DNA of 64,000 bases. It comes from Lineus longissimus (taxonomy: Eukaryota > Nemertea > Pilidiophora > Heteronemertea > Lineidae). Position numbers and translations under genes: made by a program. Of the stretch, positions 1-11,739 are shown piece after piece. The notes beneath the pieces were generated by a model that did no database searches, was not told the origin of the DNA, and saw only the letters and a program-made list of their open reading frames with translations. The stretch lies in the NCBI RefSeq assembly GCF_910592395.1, contig NC_088321.1:62001-126000 (forward strand), given 5' to 3'. Each line of letters begins with the position of its first letter. Positions within the stretch are counted from its first letter, which is position 1.

Positions 1-107
1 TAAAAGCATAAAACAACAAGACCAGGTCACCCTTCTTTCATCAACATTCAGATATCAGAAGATAACTCAGAGTGCATGTATATGTAACAGAGGAAAAACA
101 TCAAGGT

Positions 108-185
108 CCAACCGGGGATTGAACCCGGGACCTCTCGCTCATAAGGCCATTACTCTACCGACTGAGCTAAAGGGAATTTCCCTCT
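108..185 (-). repeat. tRNA-like SINE head or tRNA pseudogene
   Basis: On the minus strand a Pol III A-box-like stretch (GCTCAGTCGGTAGAGT) is followed by a B-box-like GGTTCAATCCC within a good T-arm (CCGGG/CCCGG). The D-arm is recognisable. The anticodon stem has mismatches and the acceptor arms do not pair, so this is not a convincing functional tRNA. I infer a tRNA-derived SINE head or a pseudogene. It lies just left of ADAM10 exon 3, in the following intron. Confidence 0.6.
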
Positions 186-258
186 AGCCTGGACTAGTAG
201 TAATGATACCACCACTACATATACATGCATAAAATGAGCATAAATGAGCATATCCTAC

Positions 259-3200
259 CTTGGAGGTATCCTATATAAGCCCTATGCATATCGTAATACA
301 TCGGTCCATCACTTGTCTCCACGACGAGATCAGTTGTATATACCCCAGGATCTCGTCGTAAACGGATTTTAAAATTCCTGAAATGTCGATAGATATGTTG
401 AGCATAATTGTCATACACTTGTCATCATAGACAGTGGAACCGTGGTAACACGACCACTCATGGGACCGAGGTTGAATGGTCGCGTTACCGGGATGGTCGC
501 ATTAGTGAAGTTCAAAATCCAAAGTTCAAAATTTTGACAAATTTTCAAAGCCAAACTTCTTTTGGGACTGATGATGTTTCCTCATTTTGAGGAGAAAAAA
601 ACAAGTGAAAAAAATATTTGGACTCAGAAATTTTTTCATCCTTCAGAGTTGTGGGAAGCTGAGATTTTTTTGAGGTTGAAGTTTTCTTCAACTGATGGTC
701 TGGTGGAAAGAAATCTTTGGTCAGGTGGTCTAATAGAAAAACCATTTAGAGCTTGAGAGAAAATGGTCTGTTGGTATGTTATGATCTGGTGGTAACTGTA
801 AAAGTTGGATTTTGGTCTCGTGGCCTACTTCACCAAAATAGGGAGCGGAGAACACTGATATTGTCACAAAGCCTCTGAAGGCAGTCTATACGAACACAGC
901 CATCCACCAAGTCCACACAAAAGATACTCATTTCCATGGTAACCAATGTCTTAGATAGATGTAACAATGCCTTTATGCCTCAGTTCTTGTCAATATTTTG
1001 TCAGTGCTGATGTTTAATTAATTAAGACGGGTAATTAATGTTGGGTCGTGATGTCAGAATCGCTGGAGTACAGCGTGTGTGAGAATATCATTGGTCGATG
1101 ATGGACTAACCAAGTTGTAAAGTGAACTCATTTTCATCTCAAAATGAAGAGTTCTGACACACAGATGACAGATCAGGGGGAGGTCCATCTGAATCCCATC
1201 TGATCTTTGGTCCTGACACACAGATGACAGATCAGGGGGAGGTCCATCTGAATCCCATCTGATCTTTGGCCCTGACACACAGATGACAGATCAGGGGGAG
1301 GTCCATCTGAATCCCATCTGATCTTTGGTCCTGACACACAGATGACAGATCAGGGGGAAGTCCATCTGAATCCCATCTGATCTTTGGTCCTGACACACAG
1401 ATGACAGATCGGGGGGAAGTCCATCTGAATCCCATCTGATCTTTGGCCCTGACACACAGATGACAGATCAGGGGGAAGTCCATCTGAATCCCATCTGATC
1501 TTTGGTCCTGACACACAGATGACAGATCAGGGGGAAGTCCATCTGAATCCCATCTGATCTTTGGCCCTGACACACAGATGACAGATCAGGGGGAGGTCCA
1601 TCTGAATCCCATCTGATCTTTAGCCCTGACACACAGATGACAGATCAGGGGGAAGTCCATCTGAATCCCATCTGATCTTTGGTCCTGACACACAGATGAC
1701 AGATCAGGGGGAGGTCCATCTGAATCCCATCTGATCTTTGGTCCTGACACACAGATGACAGATCAGGGGGAGGTCCATCTGAATCCCATCTGATCTTTGG
1801 TCCTGACACACAGATGACAGATCAGGGGGAGGTCCATCTGAATCCCATCTGATCTTTGGTCCTGACACACAGATGACAGATCAGGGGGAGGTCCATCTGA
1901 ATCCCATCTGATCTTTGGTCCTGACACACAGATGACAGATCAGGGGGAGGTCCATCTGAATCCCATCTGATCTTTGGTCCTGACACACAGATGTCAGATC
2001 AGGGGGAAGTCCATCTGAATCCCATCTGATCTTTGGTCCTGACACACAGATGACAGATCAGGGGGAGGTCCATCTGAATCCCATCTGATCTTTGGTCCTG
2101 ACACACAGATGACAGATCAGGGGGAGGTCCATCTGAATCCCATCTGATCTTTGGCCTTGACACACAGATGACAGATAAGGGGGGGTCCATCTGAATCCCA
2201 TCTGATCTTTGGCCCTGACACACAGATGACAGATCAGGGGGAGGTCCATCTGAATCCCATCTGATCTTTGGTCCTGACACACAGATGACAGATCAGGGGG
2301 AGGTCCATCTGAATCCCATCTGATCTTTGGTCCTGACACACAGATGACAGATCAGGGGGAGGTCCATCTGAATCCCATCTGATCTTTGGTCCTGACACAC
2401 AGATGACAGATCAGGGGGAGGTCCATCTGAATCCCATCTGATCTTTGGCCCTGACACACAGATGACAGATCGGGGGGAGGTCCATCTGAATCCCATCTGA
2501 TCTTTGGCCCTGACACACAGATGACAGATCAGGGGGAGGTCCATCTGAATCCCATCTGATCTTTGGCCCTGACACACAGATGACAGATCAGGGGGAGGTC
2601 CATCTGAATCCCATCTGATCTTTGGCCCTGACACACAGATGACAGATCAGGGGGAGGTCCATCTGAATCCCATCTGATCTTTGGTCCTGACACACAGATG
2701 ACAGATCAGGGGGAGGTCCATCTGAATCCCATCTGATCTTTAGCCCTGACACACAGATGACAGATCAGGGGGAGGTCCATCTGAATCCCATCTGATCTTT
2801 GGTCCTGACACACAGATGTCAGATCAGGGGGAGGTCCATCTGAATCCCATCTGATCTTTGGTCCTGACACACAGATGACAGATCAGGGGGAAGTCCATCT
2901 GAATCCCATCTGATCTTTGGCCCTGACACACAGATGTCAGATCAGGGGAGGTCCATCTGAATCCCATCTGATCTTTGGTCCTGACACACAGATGACAGAT
3001 CAGGGGGAGGTCCATCTGAATCCCATCTGATCTTTGGTCCTGACACACAGATGACAGATCAGGGGGAGGTCCATCTGAATCCCATCTGATCTTTGGTCCT
3101 GACACACAGATGACAGATCAGGGGGAGGTCCATCTGAATCCCATCTGATCTTTGGTCCTGACACACAGATGACAGATCAGGGGGAGGTCCATCTGAATCC

Positions 3201-4520
3201 CATCTGATCTTTGGTCCTGACACACAGATGACAGATCAGGGGGAGGTCCATCTGAATCCCATCTGATCTTTAGCCCTGACACTATCACAAAAAAACATAT
3301 GACCTCGAATAACCTCAGGCCATCGACATTATTGTGTGATTTAGCAAGGACAGCATGCATGTCCAGTTCAATCTTTAGATATCATAAAGCAATTCATGTG
3401 TTTACCTTCCAAGAGCATTGATGTCTAGTTTCATCTCTTTATCTGCTGAGCGCTTCACGATGTGGTGTTGCTTCTCAAGGTGGGTGTGGTCGTAATAGAC
3501 TGGCTCAAAGTGCCGGATGTACTCTGTTAGGGGTGTACCTGGAAGTGAAGGAAGAAAATGAACCAGACACATCAACATTTGGGGCGGAGCGTAGCCATGT
3601 CTTCAGCACAACTGGTCTTCCCTGGCTCTGCCCCCGTGATGTCATCACATGGAAGACATCATAACTTCCGTTGGGACGATGCCTTTCAAGGCTGATAACG
3701 TCTCATCATGTTCTGGCAAGCTGGTGTCACCTGGCCCCAGAGACGGGTGTGTATTGTTCACTGGGAGGAAGGAAGGGTGTGGAGGGGGGTAAACAAACCC
3801 AGCACTTATAAACCAAGATGATCTTCTGTCTCAGAACAGCTTCTTTAGAGTTAACACACTGTTTTCATGTTAAACCCAGTGTGGCGTTACTAGAGACAAA
3901 ACAACTTGTTACAAGATTCTGGATTGCAACACACATGGACGTGATGAAGCCCAGAAGACGAGAAGACGACACATCTGCCTCAGATTTTGTCTCCTCTCAG
4001 CGCTGTCCCCGATACAGACGACCAATCACACCCCACACTGCTCTGCATCGAAAAAACATCTCTGGCTCTGCTGCTGGGAATGCCAACACCATCAACATCA
4101 TCACCATCACCAGGGTTGTGATCCGGATCCCAAGGCAGATTGAAAGCTAGGAGCCAAACAATGGCTTTGCCTATAAATAATAGAGGACTCTTGCTTAACC
4201 CATCACAAACCATTCCTAATCCCATGTCCTTATCCACACACGAACTGACCTGCTGACGGCTGACGGCTGCTGTGGCCAGCTCTGTACAGATACACTACGC
4301 TATGCGTATACATTGTAGATCACTAGTGAGTAATGTATCATCACAGTCTAAAAATATCATATTTCAACAACGGATTGCATCACAGCGCGCATTCAGAAGT
4401 GTCTTGTTTTTACAGAACATTCAGATAATACCTACCAGCGTCGACCAATACATCCTGTAAAACCAACAACAGAGCCAAAACGCAGCAAAAGAGAGTTTGA
4501 TCCGAGTGTAAATCCACCAT
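259..4520 (-). CDS. ADAM10: ADAM10/Kuzbanian metalloprotease, 5' part (3 coding exons, partial)
   Basis: Coding exons on the minus strand are 4520-4436, 3538-3406 and 377-259; phases agree (1, 2, then 1) and all introns are GT-AG. The product begins with a hydrophobic signal peptide (about residues 10-25: a run of C, V, L, A, L). The mature prodomain follows, with the ADAM10 hallmark TPLTEYIRHFEPVYYD and a KRSADKEMKLDINALGR stretch. Exon 3 gives an FKIRLRRDPGVYTTDL segment. These three blocks match the start of the ADAM10 prodomain in order. About 112 residues are present. The metalloprotease, disintegrin and transmembrane parts must lie left of the window. ADAM10 is the alpha-secretase/Notch S2 sheddase at the plasma membrane. 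The start is chosen because it yields a signal peptide and the correct phase into exon 2. Intron 2 (378-3405) holds a large minisatellite. Confidence 0.9.
427..512. mobile_element. Tigger/pogo-type MITE fragment
   Basis: The stretch begins CAGTGGAACCGTGGTAACAC and continues with CCACTCATGGGA. CAGTGGAAC-type ends are typical of TcMar-Tigger/pogo terminal repeats. A related fragment (CAGTGGAACAGCGGTAACACC, CCACTCATGGGATGA) occurs at 28738-28775, and a complete MITE with similar ends lies at 60245-60415. The boundaries on the right are not clear. Confidence 0.45.
1154..3280. repeat. 59-bp minisatellite, about 36 copies (ADAM10 intron 2)
   Basis: The unit starts CTGACACACAGATGACAGAT and ends CCCATCTGATCTTTGGTC. 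The period is exactly 59 bp, apart from two units short by one base (near 2175 and 2945). Copies differ at a few positions only (A/G in GGGGGAGG or GGGGGAAG; GGTC/GGCC/TAGCC; ATGACAG/ATGTCAG). Because 59 is not a multiple of three, minus-strand ORFs of 93-113 codons appear periodically. They are repeat artefacts and lie inside an intron. Confidence 0.97.
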
Positions 4521-4962
4521 TTTGACAATCTCTCATCAAAATATCAGAAAATCTTGACTTTCATTGTCCAAAAGAAGCATCATTTTATCCGAAGTTCGTG
4601 ATATCTTAGGATATCTTTATCCATCCTGATGCGTGTTTTGATCCTTGTGTTATCCTAAATGCATAATTCCGATTTTAATTAGCTGTGAGCCCATAGAATA
4701 TCTTGATAACAAAACTGACTAGGGCATCTCTCAAGACAAAATAAACTGGCTGTTTCATTAACTCCCTCCGGATGCTGGGCTCTGCCATTATCCTCCCTCC
4801 GGATGCTGACAGCCATGAAGGGGCAGCACTGTACAGTCTGCTCAGAGACAGTTCACGGCTCAAGTCATGCCGTGTTTATTTTGCCTCTATGGTTGGAAAG
4901 AGATGACTCAAGATGCTGGCCGGAGGACAATTCGGTTTGGCTGAAGACATTACCACAGAAAT

Positions 4963-5282
4963 CGGGGGGGGGGGCGCTATGGGGGGGGTTATCAAGGGGG
5001 GGGCGTTATCAATGGGGGGGGGGGGGGGGCGTAATCAATACGAGGGGCGTTATCAATGGGGGGGCTATGGGGGGGGGGGGGTTATCAATGGGGGGCGTTA
5101 TCAATGGGGGGCGTTATCAATGGGGGGCGTTATCAATGGGGGGCGTTATCAATGGGGGGGGGGGGGGGCGTTATCAATGGGGGGCGTTATCAATGGGGGG
5201 GGGGGCGTTATCAATGGGGGGGGGGCGTTATCAATGGGGGGGGCGTTATCAATGGGGGGGGGGCGTTATCAATACGAGGGGC
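4963..5282 (+). repeat. G-rich minisatellite (G6-12 plus CGTTATCAAT)
   Basis: About 17 units of a G-run (6 to 13 G) followed by CGTTATCAAT or a close variant. Unit length varies with the G-run, giving roughly 16-24 bp. The plus strand could form many G-quadruplexes. Overlapping glycine-rich ORFs of up to 192 codons are by-products of the repeat. Assembly of such runs is error-prone. Confidence 0.9.
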
Positions 5283-5324
5283 AGTGTCCTTGACAAGAAT
5301 GGGGTGTCACAATCCACGCTGACC

Positions 5325-5470
5325 CTGTATTGTACGCGCCGGTCACCGATTCAAAGGTTGACCACGCTCAACGTTGCTTAACTTCCACTCTGGGGCCAAC
5401 GCGCCAACCACTGGGCCATAAAGGAATTCCCTCATGGCCGGCGGGTTAAGCCGTGCCATATACCTGGGGG
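5325..5470 (-). repeat. Pol III-type SINE fragment
   Basis: The minus strand reads TGGCCCAGTGGTTGGCGCG (A-box-like). About 30 bases later comes GGAAGTTAAGCAACGTTGAG, then CCTTTGAATCGGTGACCGG (B-box-like). The middle block also resembles the 5S rRNA internal promoter, so a tRNA- or 5S-derived SINE are both possible. The ends are not defined. Confidence 0.45.
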
Positions 5471-5637
5471 TACTATAGAGACCCCATTGGTCTCCGTCGG
5501 TTTCGCTCCCTCAGGTGGATTAAGCACACCCAAAGGTGGCGTTAGCAGAACACTTCTTGCTCCTAAAGCGGCACTGTGTCATCATCTGTAATGGAGGCAC
5601 GATGTCAGACACATCAGTGCTCTTTCTTGAGTACTAA

Positions 5638-5960
5638 TATATAGAGGGGCAGACAGGGGTATACCTGGAGACGATCCATGAAGGGCCTCACATGGGAGTC
5701 GGCCAGGCGGAAAGCTGCTGACCAACATGAGTGGAGGACCCTGATATATATAGAGGGGCAGACAGGGGTATACCTGGAGACGATCCATGAAGGGCCTCAC
5801 ATGGGATTCGGCCAGGCGGAAAGCTGCTGACCGCCATGAGTGGAGGACCCTGATATATATAGAGGGGCAGACAGGGGTATACCTGGAGACGATCCATGAA
5901 GGGCCTCACATGGGAGTCGGCCAGGCGGAAAGCTGCTGACCGCCATGAGTGGAGGACCCT
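5638..5960. repeat. 109-bp tandem repeat, 3 copies
   Basis: The segment from ATATAGAGGGGCAGACAGGG to GAGTGGAGGACCCTGAT repeats at exactly 109 bp (GTGGAGGACC at 5731, 5840 and 5949). The copies are nearly identical; AACATGAG becomes GCCATGAG in copies 2 and 3. On the minus strand each unit holds an AG...CTCCAG|GTATAC arrangement resembling a small exon, but I found no gene to join it to. Confidence 0.9.
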
Positions 5961-6019
5961 GATGGAAGCCCCATCTGCCACCTAAGGGTCCTAAGTATGT
6001 GAGTAATACAGTGGACTGG

Positions 6020-6060
6020 GGAGAGAGCGGGGCGGGGCAGGGCAGGGCGGGGCGGGGCAA
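6020..6060. repeat. GGGGCGGGGC/GGGCAGGGC simple GC-rich tract
   Basis: A short run of GGGGCGGGGCAGGGCAGGGC-type motifs. It resembles Sp1/KLF sites, but there is no transcription start nearby that I can support. Confidence 0.5.
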
Positions 6061-6540
6061 TGGATACAGAACAACATGGATTCAATTTTTCTATAGTGAA
6101 CACTTTTTATATCTTGAGTTTACATAGACTTCATATCTGTTACTTCACCTCAATCCAAGACCCACTGTTGTACATGCAAGCACTCATTCCTACAGACAAT
6201 GCTATCATTGGTTACAATAGTGGCAACTTTAAACTGTTCCTGGACCCTCCATAACCTATAAGGAACCTCTCTACTCTCAAGGAGCAGTCTAATGATAATG
6301 AAGTTTATCACATAACCATATAACAGGTGGTTCTGGGAGGTGATTTATAACTGCATCTTCCATGCTGCCACCACTCTGTCAGGCCAGCGTAACGGTAAAC
6401 ACGTCCAAGGCTTAGAAATGTGGTATGAATCGAAGTGTCCAGTTACACTCTTGTTTTGAGATGAAGTCCAGGCATATACTGACGATAATATAAAACAGGA
6501 TAAAATCACTATTAAAACAGAAAAAATAGTAAACTCTCCA

Positions 6541-6785
6541 ACCCCAGCATGGAGACCATGACAACGCTCCAACCCCAGCATGGAGACCATGACAACGCTC
6601 CAACCCCAGCATGGAGACCATGACAACGCTCCAACCCCAGCATGGAGACCATGACAACGCTCCAACCCCAGCATGGAGACCATGACAACACTCCAACCCC
6701 AACATGGAGACCATGACAACGCTCCAACCCCAGCATGGAGACCATGACAACGCTCCAACCCCAGCATGGAGACCATGACAACACT
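6541..6785. repeat. 31-bp minisatellite, 8 copies
   Basis: The unit ACCCCAGCATGGAGACCATG plus ACAACGCTCCA repeats at 6541, 6572, 6603, 6634, 6665, 6696, 6727 and 6758. The copies are almost perfect. The minus-strand ORF with a repeated WSPCWG/LGLERCHG pattern is produced by the repeat. Confidence 0.97.
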
Positions 6786-6873
6786 GAAAGACGCAGTGCC
6801 TACTCATATCACGGCAAAACTCTAAGCAGTTCTGTATCTTCAAGTTCGAATCCGAAAAACAGTTTTGTTTAAT

Positions 6874-7108
6874 ATCTTGTATTGTGATGACAATATGGAG
6901 CTTTTGGATATTACTATTTCTAACCAAAGTCTGCTCAACATTAAAGGTTGTTTGTATTGTGATCACAATATGGAGCTTTTGGATATTACTATTTCTAACC
7001 AAAGTCTGCTCAACATTAAAGGTTGTTTGTATTGTGATCACAATATGGAGCTTTTGGATTTTACTATTTCTAACCAAAGTCTGCTCAACATTAAAGGTTG
7101 TTTGTATT
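6874..7108. repeat. 75-bp tandem repeat, 3 copies
   Basis: The unit includes GTATTGTGATCACAATATGG, then TTGGATATTACTATTTCTAA and AAAGTCTGCTCAACATTAAA, with TTTGTATTGT at 6951 and 7026. Since 75 is 25 codons, ORFs run through all copies on both strands. I see no start, splice or family evidence that they are genes. Confidence 0.93.
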
Positions 7109-7902
7109 TTGGGTTGAGATGAGTGGGGGAGGGGGGGAGGGAGGGGTGTAAACACTCCCCTTTCATGCCGTTTGACCAATAAGCTGCCAAACTCTCAAGA
7201 GGGGAGGATGGTTTTAAAGAATTGAAATGGCCTTTGATATATCCAAGTTGATCATCAGTTTCTCAAGGTTTTTGGAAGAGAATTTGGCTGTCATACAAAT
7301 AGTCACTGCATTTAAACCACCAAGAAGTTTATCAAACAATTCTAAACAAAACAATCTTACTTATAACAAAGGTGAGTAACGGTGTTACTATGTTCATGAA
7401 TGAGTGGGAATCAATTTGGAAACACTGGCACAGCCAGCTGAGGAGTAATCATGAGATCAGCCTGATTTGACTAATTTGAAATGTTCTGACATACATGTAG
7501 CATAATATTCTTGAGTGCAACTGCAAAGAAAAATATCTTTCATCGGATATCCCCCCAAAATGTGCTCCTTCTGCAGTCGGGCATCACCGAGAAATACAGG
7601 GACAATAGACAGGAGAGTGGAGTTCCACTGGTGGTTTCAGGAGAAAAACGTCAGAGAAGGCCTTAAATGTTTTGATGTGGGGCACTCATGTCAAAAGATG
7701 TGAGTTCATAACATCGACTTCAGTTCTAAAGCATTGATTAAGTAGAAGTAAGAAGAGAATAAATGAGATGGATGGTTGGACGTTGTCCCTTTAAGGATTA
7801 AGGAATAGTTAGTCATGTCTCATGAGAGTGGGAACCCTCTTGTCAGGTTTGGCTCGACGGATGAGCCAGTGGTATACAACAGGTACCAAGGTATTAGTCT
7901 CA

Positions 7903-8252
7903 CCTCAACGGCCAACAATCCATTCCTTCGCATTTCTCAAAGAGAAACGTCACCTTAACGGCCAACAATCCATTCCTTCGCATTTCTCAAAGAGAAACGT
8001 CACCTTAACGGCCAACAATCCATTCCTTCGCATTTCTCAAAGAGAAACGTCACCTTAACGGCCAACAATCCATTCCTTCGCATTTCTCAAAGAGAAACGT
8101 CACCTTAACGGCCAACAATCCATTCCTTCGCATTTCTCAAAGAGAAACGTCACCTCAACGGCCAACAATCCATTCCTTCGCATTTCTCAAAGAGAAACGT
8201 CACCTTAACGGCCAACAATCCATTCCTTCGCATTTCTCAAAGAGAAACGTCA
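7903..8252. repeat. 50-bp minisatellite, 7 copies
   Basis: CATTCCTTCGCATTTCTCAA recurs at 7921, 7971, 8021, 8071, 8121, 8171 and 8221. The remainder of each unit is AGAGAAACGTCACCTTAACGGCCAACAATC. The copies are nearly identical; CACCTTAAC/CACCTCAAC is the main variant. Confidence 0.97.
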
Positions 8253-9149
8253 AACCATTTATCGTGGATACAATTCACACCTTTAGACGTCTTTACAAGT
8301 ATTTACAAGTTTATACATTCAATCGACTCACATAAATAATAGTGATTATAATCTATTACATCCAACAGGTTGAACGACCATGGAGCGGACAGCATCTGAT
8401 GATCAGACGCATTTGACTTGATTTAGAAATATCTGTGAAGTTGAAGATGCAAGAAGTGCCATATCATATAAGTTAACTGCACAATGGCCTTGAGTGATCT
8501 CTCTTCCATAGTTCAGGCCATTCGCCCCAACAGTAAAACTTGACTTTTATGTCAACTTTTTTACCAGTTTTCAGTTTTGAAGTTTTTTTTCTCAAAGTAG
8601 CATTTCATTTCATTAAAATCTCTTCCGTTTCAAAACTCTTTAAAATGTTTTCTTTGAATTTTAAAAAAATCTTCTTTCCCTATCTGCAACTAGCACCTAG
8701 GCCTAGCAAGTGGGTATCAAATTTTTACAATTTTTTTACAACTGAAATAATATAGAGAAGTATGCTTTTGCCAGATAAAAGTGAGAAATTTCTAGGCAAA
8801 TAATATAATTTGTTGATAAAATTTACAAAAGTGGTCCCCCCTCCAGAATATAAACCATGACCATTCACCTAGAAATAATGATAATGTATGCAAATAATGC
8901 TCATTTACATATGACCTTTACACTATGACCTAGACAATAACATGACCTTCCCCGTCAGTGTAAGAGTGGGTAATGCTATGAGACGTCTAACAACAGTCAA
9001 TGTTACACGTACGTCGCAGAAGTTAAATGCACAGTTCCACTGAGCACATGTTTTGTCTCTGCTGTATTCCCCAGCCGAATCCAGAAACTGTTCTGTAGAA
9101 GCTAGGGAGTGAACATTCTACCCTTGGCCAGGTGCGGTGTGAGTATACA

Positions 9150-9235
9150 GACTGGCACTGAGCGGGCTCGAATCCACAACCGTCCAATCACAAGTCAGAC
9201 TCTCTGCCACCGTGCTCGCCAGAGTCGAAATGGAA
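9150..9235 (-). repeat. tRNA-derived SINE head
   Basis: The minus strand reads GCGAGCACGGTGGCAGAGAG (A-box region), then GTTGTGGATTCGAGCCCGC (B-box region, GATTCGAGCC). The spacing is tRNA-like but there is no complete cloverleaf. I interpret it as a SINE head. Confidence 0.5.
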
Positions 9236-9384
9236 CGATACTGTTCTCGACTGATGGAAGCATGGCACAAACAAAATGTTTCTGAACACAAAAGCCAATC
9301 AGATTATCAGTAACTCTAAACACTTCACAAACTTCCAACTGAATATCAACCCACTCTTACGCCGACTGGAAAAATCTATCAACT

Positions 9385-9575
9385 GGGTCAACATCATTAG
9401 AATATGACCTTTGACACCCAAAACAAGTCCATAGAACAACATCATTAGAATATGACCTCTGACCCAAACAAGATGGAGTCCATTTTACAACATAATCTAA
9501 ACATGACCTTTGACCCAAAACAAGGTTCAAATCATTCAAACAACATCATTGATTATGACCTTTAACCTTTGACAA
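9385..9575. repeat. Degenerate repeat of CATCATTAGAATATGACCTTTGAC with DR1-like sites
   Basis: Four imperfect units, 40-60 bp apart, share CAACATCATTAGAATATGAC followed by CTTTGACC. Two contain direct repeats of the nuclear-receptor half site AGGTCA with one-base spacing (on the minus strand): TGACCTCTGACCC at 9453-9465 and TGACCTTTGACCC at 9504-9516. Binding is not shown by sequence alone. Confidence 0.6.
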
Positions 9576-9863
9576 TAACCAGTCTCTCTCATGAATATTC
9601 CATAGTCATTTAAATATAGTAAACAATTATTTCAACACTTTGACTTCCTACTTTGCCAAGGCAGTGTACAACAAAGTCACATGGTACCGACACGTCATAT
9701 ACGAGAATCAACAAATTAACAAGTTTTAAAGAATTTGAATTATTCAAAAGGTGATATCACCGTTAAGTTTCATTTTAAACAAATGCTGCCTTTTCAAATA
9801 CGAACAAATATTAAAGGGACTTGATGTCACAGAGCGTTTTGTCGACTGCTGCCAATACTGACA

Positions 9864-10283
9864 GGGTGCGCCACCGTATAACGTAGGGTGTTTTTATCAT
9901 CATCTGACAGGTAAAGATATGAAATGTATTCAAAGTCTGCATTATCAGGGTGCGCCACCGTATAACCTGGGGTGTTTTTATCATCATCTGACAGGTAAAG
10001 ATATGAAATGTATTCAAAGTCTGCATTATCAGGGTGCGCCACCGTATAACCTGGGGTGTTTTTATCGTCATCTGCCAGGTAAAGATATGAAATGTATTCA
10101 AAGTCTGCATTATCAGGGTGCGCCACCGTATAACCTGGGGTGTTTTTATCGTCATCTGCCAGGTAAAGATATGAAATGTATTCAAAGTCTGCATTATCAG
10201 GGTGCGCCACCGTATAACCTGGGGTGTTTTTATCGTCATCTGCCAGGTAAAGATATGAAATGTATTCAAAGTCTGCATTATCA
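9864..10283. repeat. 84-bp minisatellite, 5 copies
   Basis: GGGTGCGCCACCGTATAAC recurs at 9864, 9948, 10032, 10116 and 10200. The rest of the unit is a GTGTTTTTATCGTCATCTGC part and a GATATGAAATGTATTCAAAG part. The period equals 28 codons, so ORFs of 127-159 codons are open on both strands. They look like artefacts of periodicity. Confidence 0.97.
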
Positions 10284-11739
10284 TCGACATCTGGAAAGAA
10301 CCCTGGTGGTAGAACGGTGAACTAGTTTGACCTAGTTTATACAGAGTCCCTCTAAAATTCGTTTCATTGTAAATTTCCTTCTAATTCCTAATGCCCCTTT
10401 GATCCCCATAGATTCACGGCACCTTCAACCAAGACTAGCGATTCTCTTCTGCTATTCTCTAAACCAAAACCACATCTCTTACTAATCAACAACGTGATCA
10501 GGGCAAGGTTGTTCAGAGAACAATTTGGTAACCAACTTGGTCAGACATTTCATTCGCTGAAGAAGACATTGCGTTGAATTATGTTGTTTATAATCACGCG
10601 CCGCTCGATACAAACCTCTGGTGACCTTGGCTCTCACAAGAAATTGACTAAATCTCTACTCAGTGCTGCCACCAAGTGATCACAACAAGAACCTGCCTGT
10701 ACAATGTGACCCTGACCTTGAACAACTATGTACAACTCTAATAATAATCAACATTCTTGAATACACGACGTATCATCAACTCTCGCAGCAACTCATCCCA
10801 CCTGGAGTCTCACATTGTGACCTGATCAGTGCAGCGGTATGAGTGAGGTGACTCATACGCCAGCTGGTATGAGTGAGGTGACGAGGCTCATACTGTGAGG
10901 GCATCAGCTGAACTCAACCTAACAGGATTCATACCTCAACCAAGATGGTGAAACATGTTTTTGAGGAGAATACAACCAACTTTATGCTCATGAGCTCGAT
11001 TCATAACATTTAAAAATAAACACAAACCCCCTCCATTCCTAGTTAAAACCAGTTCAAATTCATTCATGCAATGACATTTTCAAGAAATTGGATAATTTAC
11101 ACTTTTCGATAAAATCTCATTTTAAAAATCAGAACAAAATAATAACTTAAATGCCACTCCGGTCGGTGAAATACACAACCAGGATAAAATACCAGGACAC
11201 TTATGACACCAAGAGGAATATTTCCCCACGTATTTTGAACACGTGATAATATCAGCCGAAACCAGACTTTTCAAAAGTCGCACAGATACAGAACTTCCTT
11301 GGTGACACAATCTTTAAATTGCACATAAAATGCTAGTATAACAAATCATGGACCTCAGCCCAGCTACCTGAACTCAGGCCTTTTTTAAAACTGAACAACA
11401 GAATATTGGTTGAATCTGTTTTCTCTCCTAGGAAGGGTTAAACCAAACAGAGGACCGACTGACTCGTCAACTTGGCACCATATCGACATCGTTCTCCATA
11501 TCTTCGAGGCGACAGATGACCACGTAGTGACCTCTCTCGATATCAACGGACCAGTTGTTTCAAAGTCAGCCAAAGAGGGCGCTTAGTCAGGGGATGGAGA
11601 GGATGTAGATTTGGTGCGAAGTTGACTCAATTACACAGAGTAGAAACATTCAAAGACATTCCCACAGCGCAGACTCCAAAACAATAAAGATAATGCAGCC
11701 CGCCATATTGCTCTGGTTACTATGGTGATGATCATGTGA

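Larger units (their letters stand above)
4521..11739. other. Intergenic region between ADAM10 start and CTDSPL2 end
   Basis: No exon chain could be built on either strand. The region holds ADAM10 upstream sequence (about 4521-4900), a G-rich array, a SINE, at least five minisatellites and nuclear-receptor-like half sites, listed separately. The part 10300-11739 should contain the CTDSPL2 3'UTR. Between the repeats I see no protein-coding signal. Confidence 0.6.

Noticed and set aside
108-185. Functional tRNA gene on the minus strand
   Set aside because: Acceptor arms do not pair and the anticodon stem has mismatches; better explained as a SINE head or pseudogene.
1154-3280. CRISPR array (regular repeats)
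   Set aside because: The repeats are contiguous tandem units without unique spacers, and the window is an animal genome.
1232-3360. Several minus-strand ORFs of 80-113 codons (WDSDGPPPDLSSVCQ repeats)
   Set aside because: Frame cycling of a 59-bp array between two ADAM10 exons; stops recur every 177 nt.
5582-6103. Small multi-copy coding exon in the 109-bp repeat (SAAFRLADSHVRPFMDRLQ)
   Set aside because: Splice-like ends are present, but no neighbouring exons or recognisable family; kept only as a repeat.
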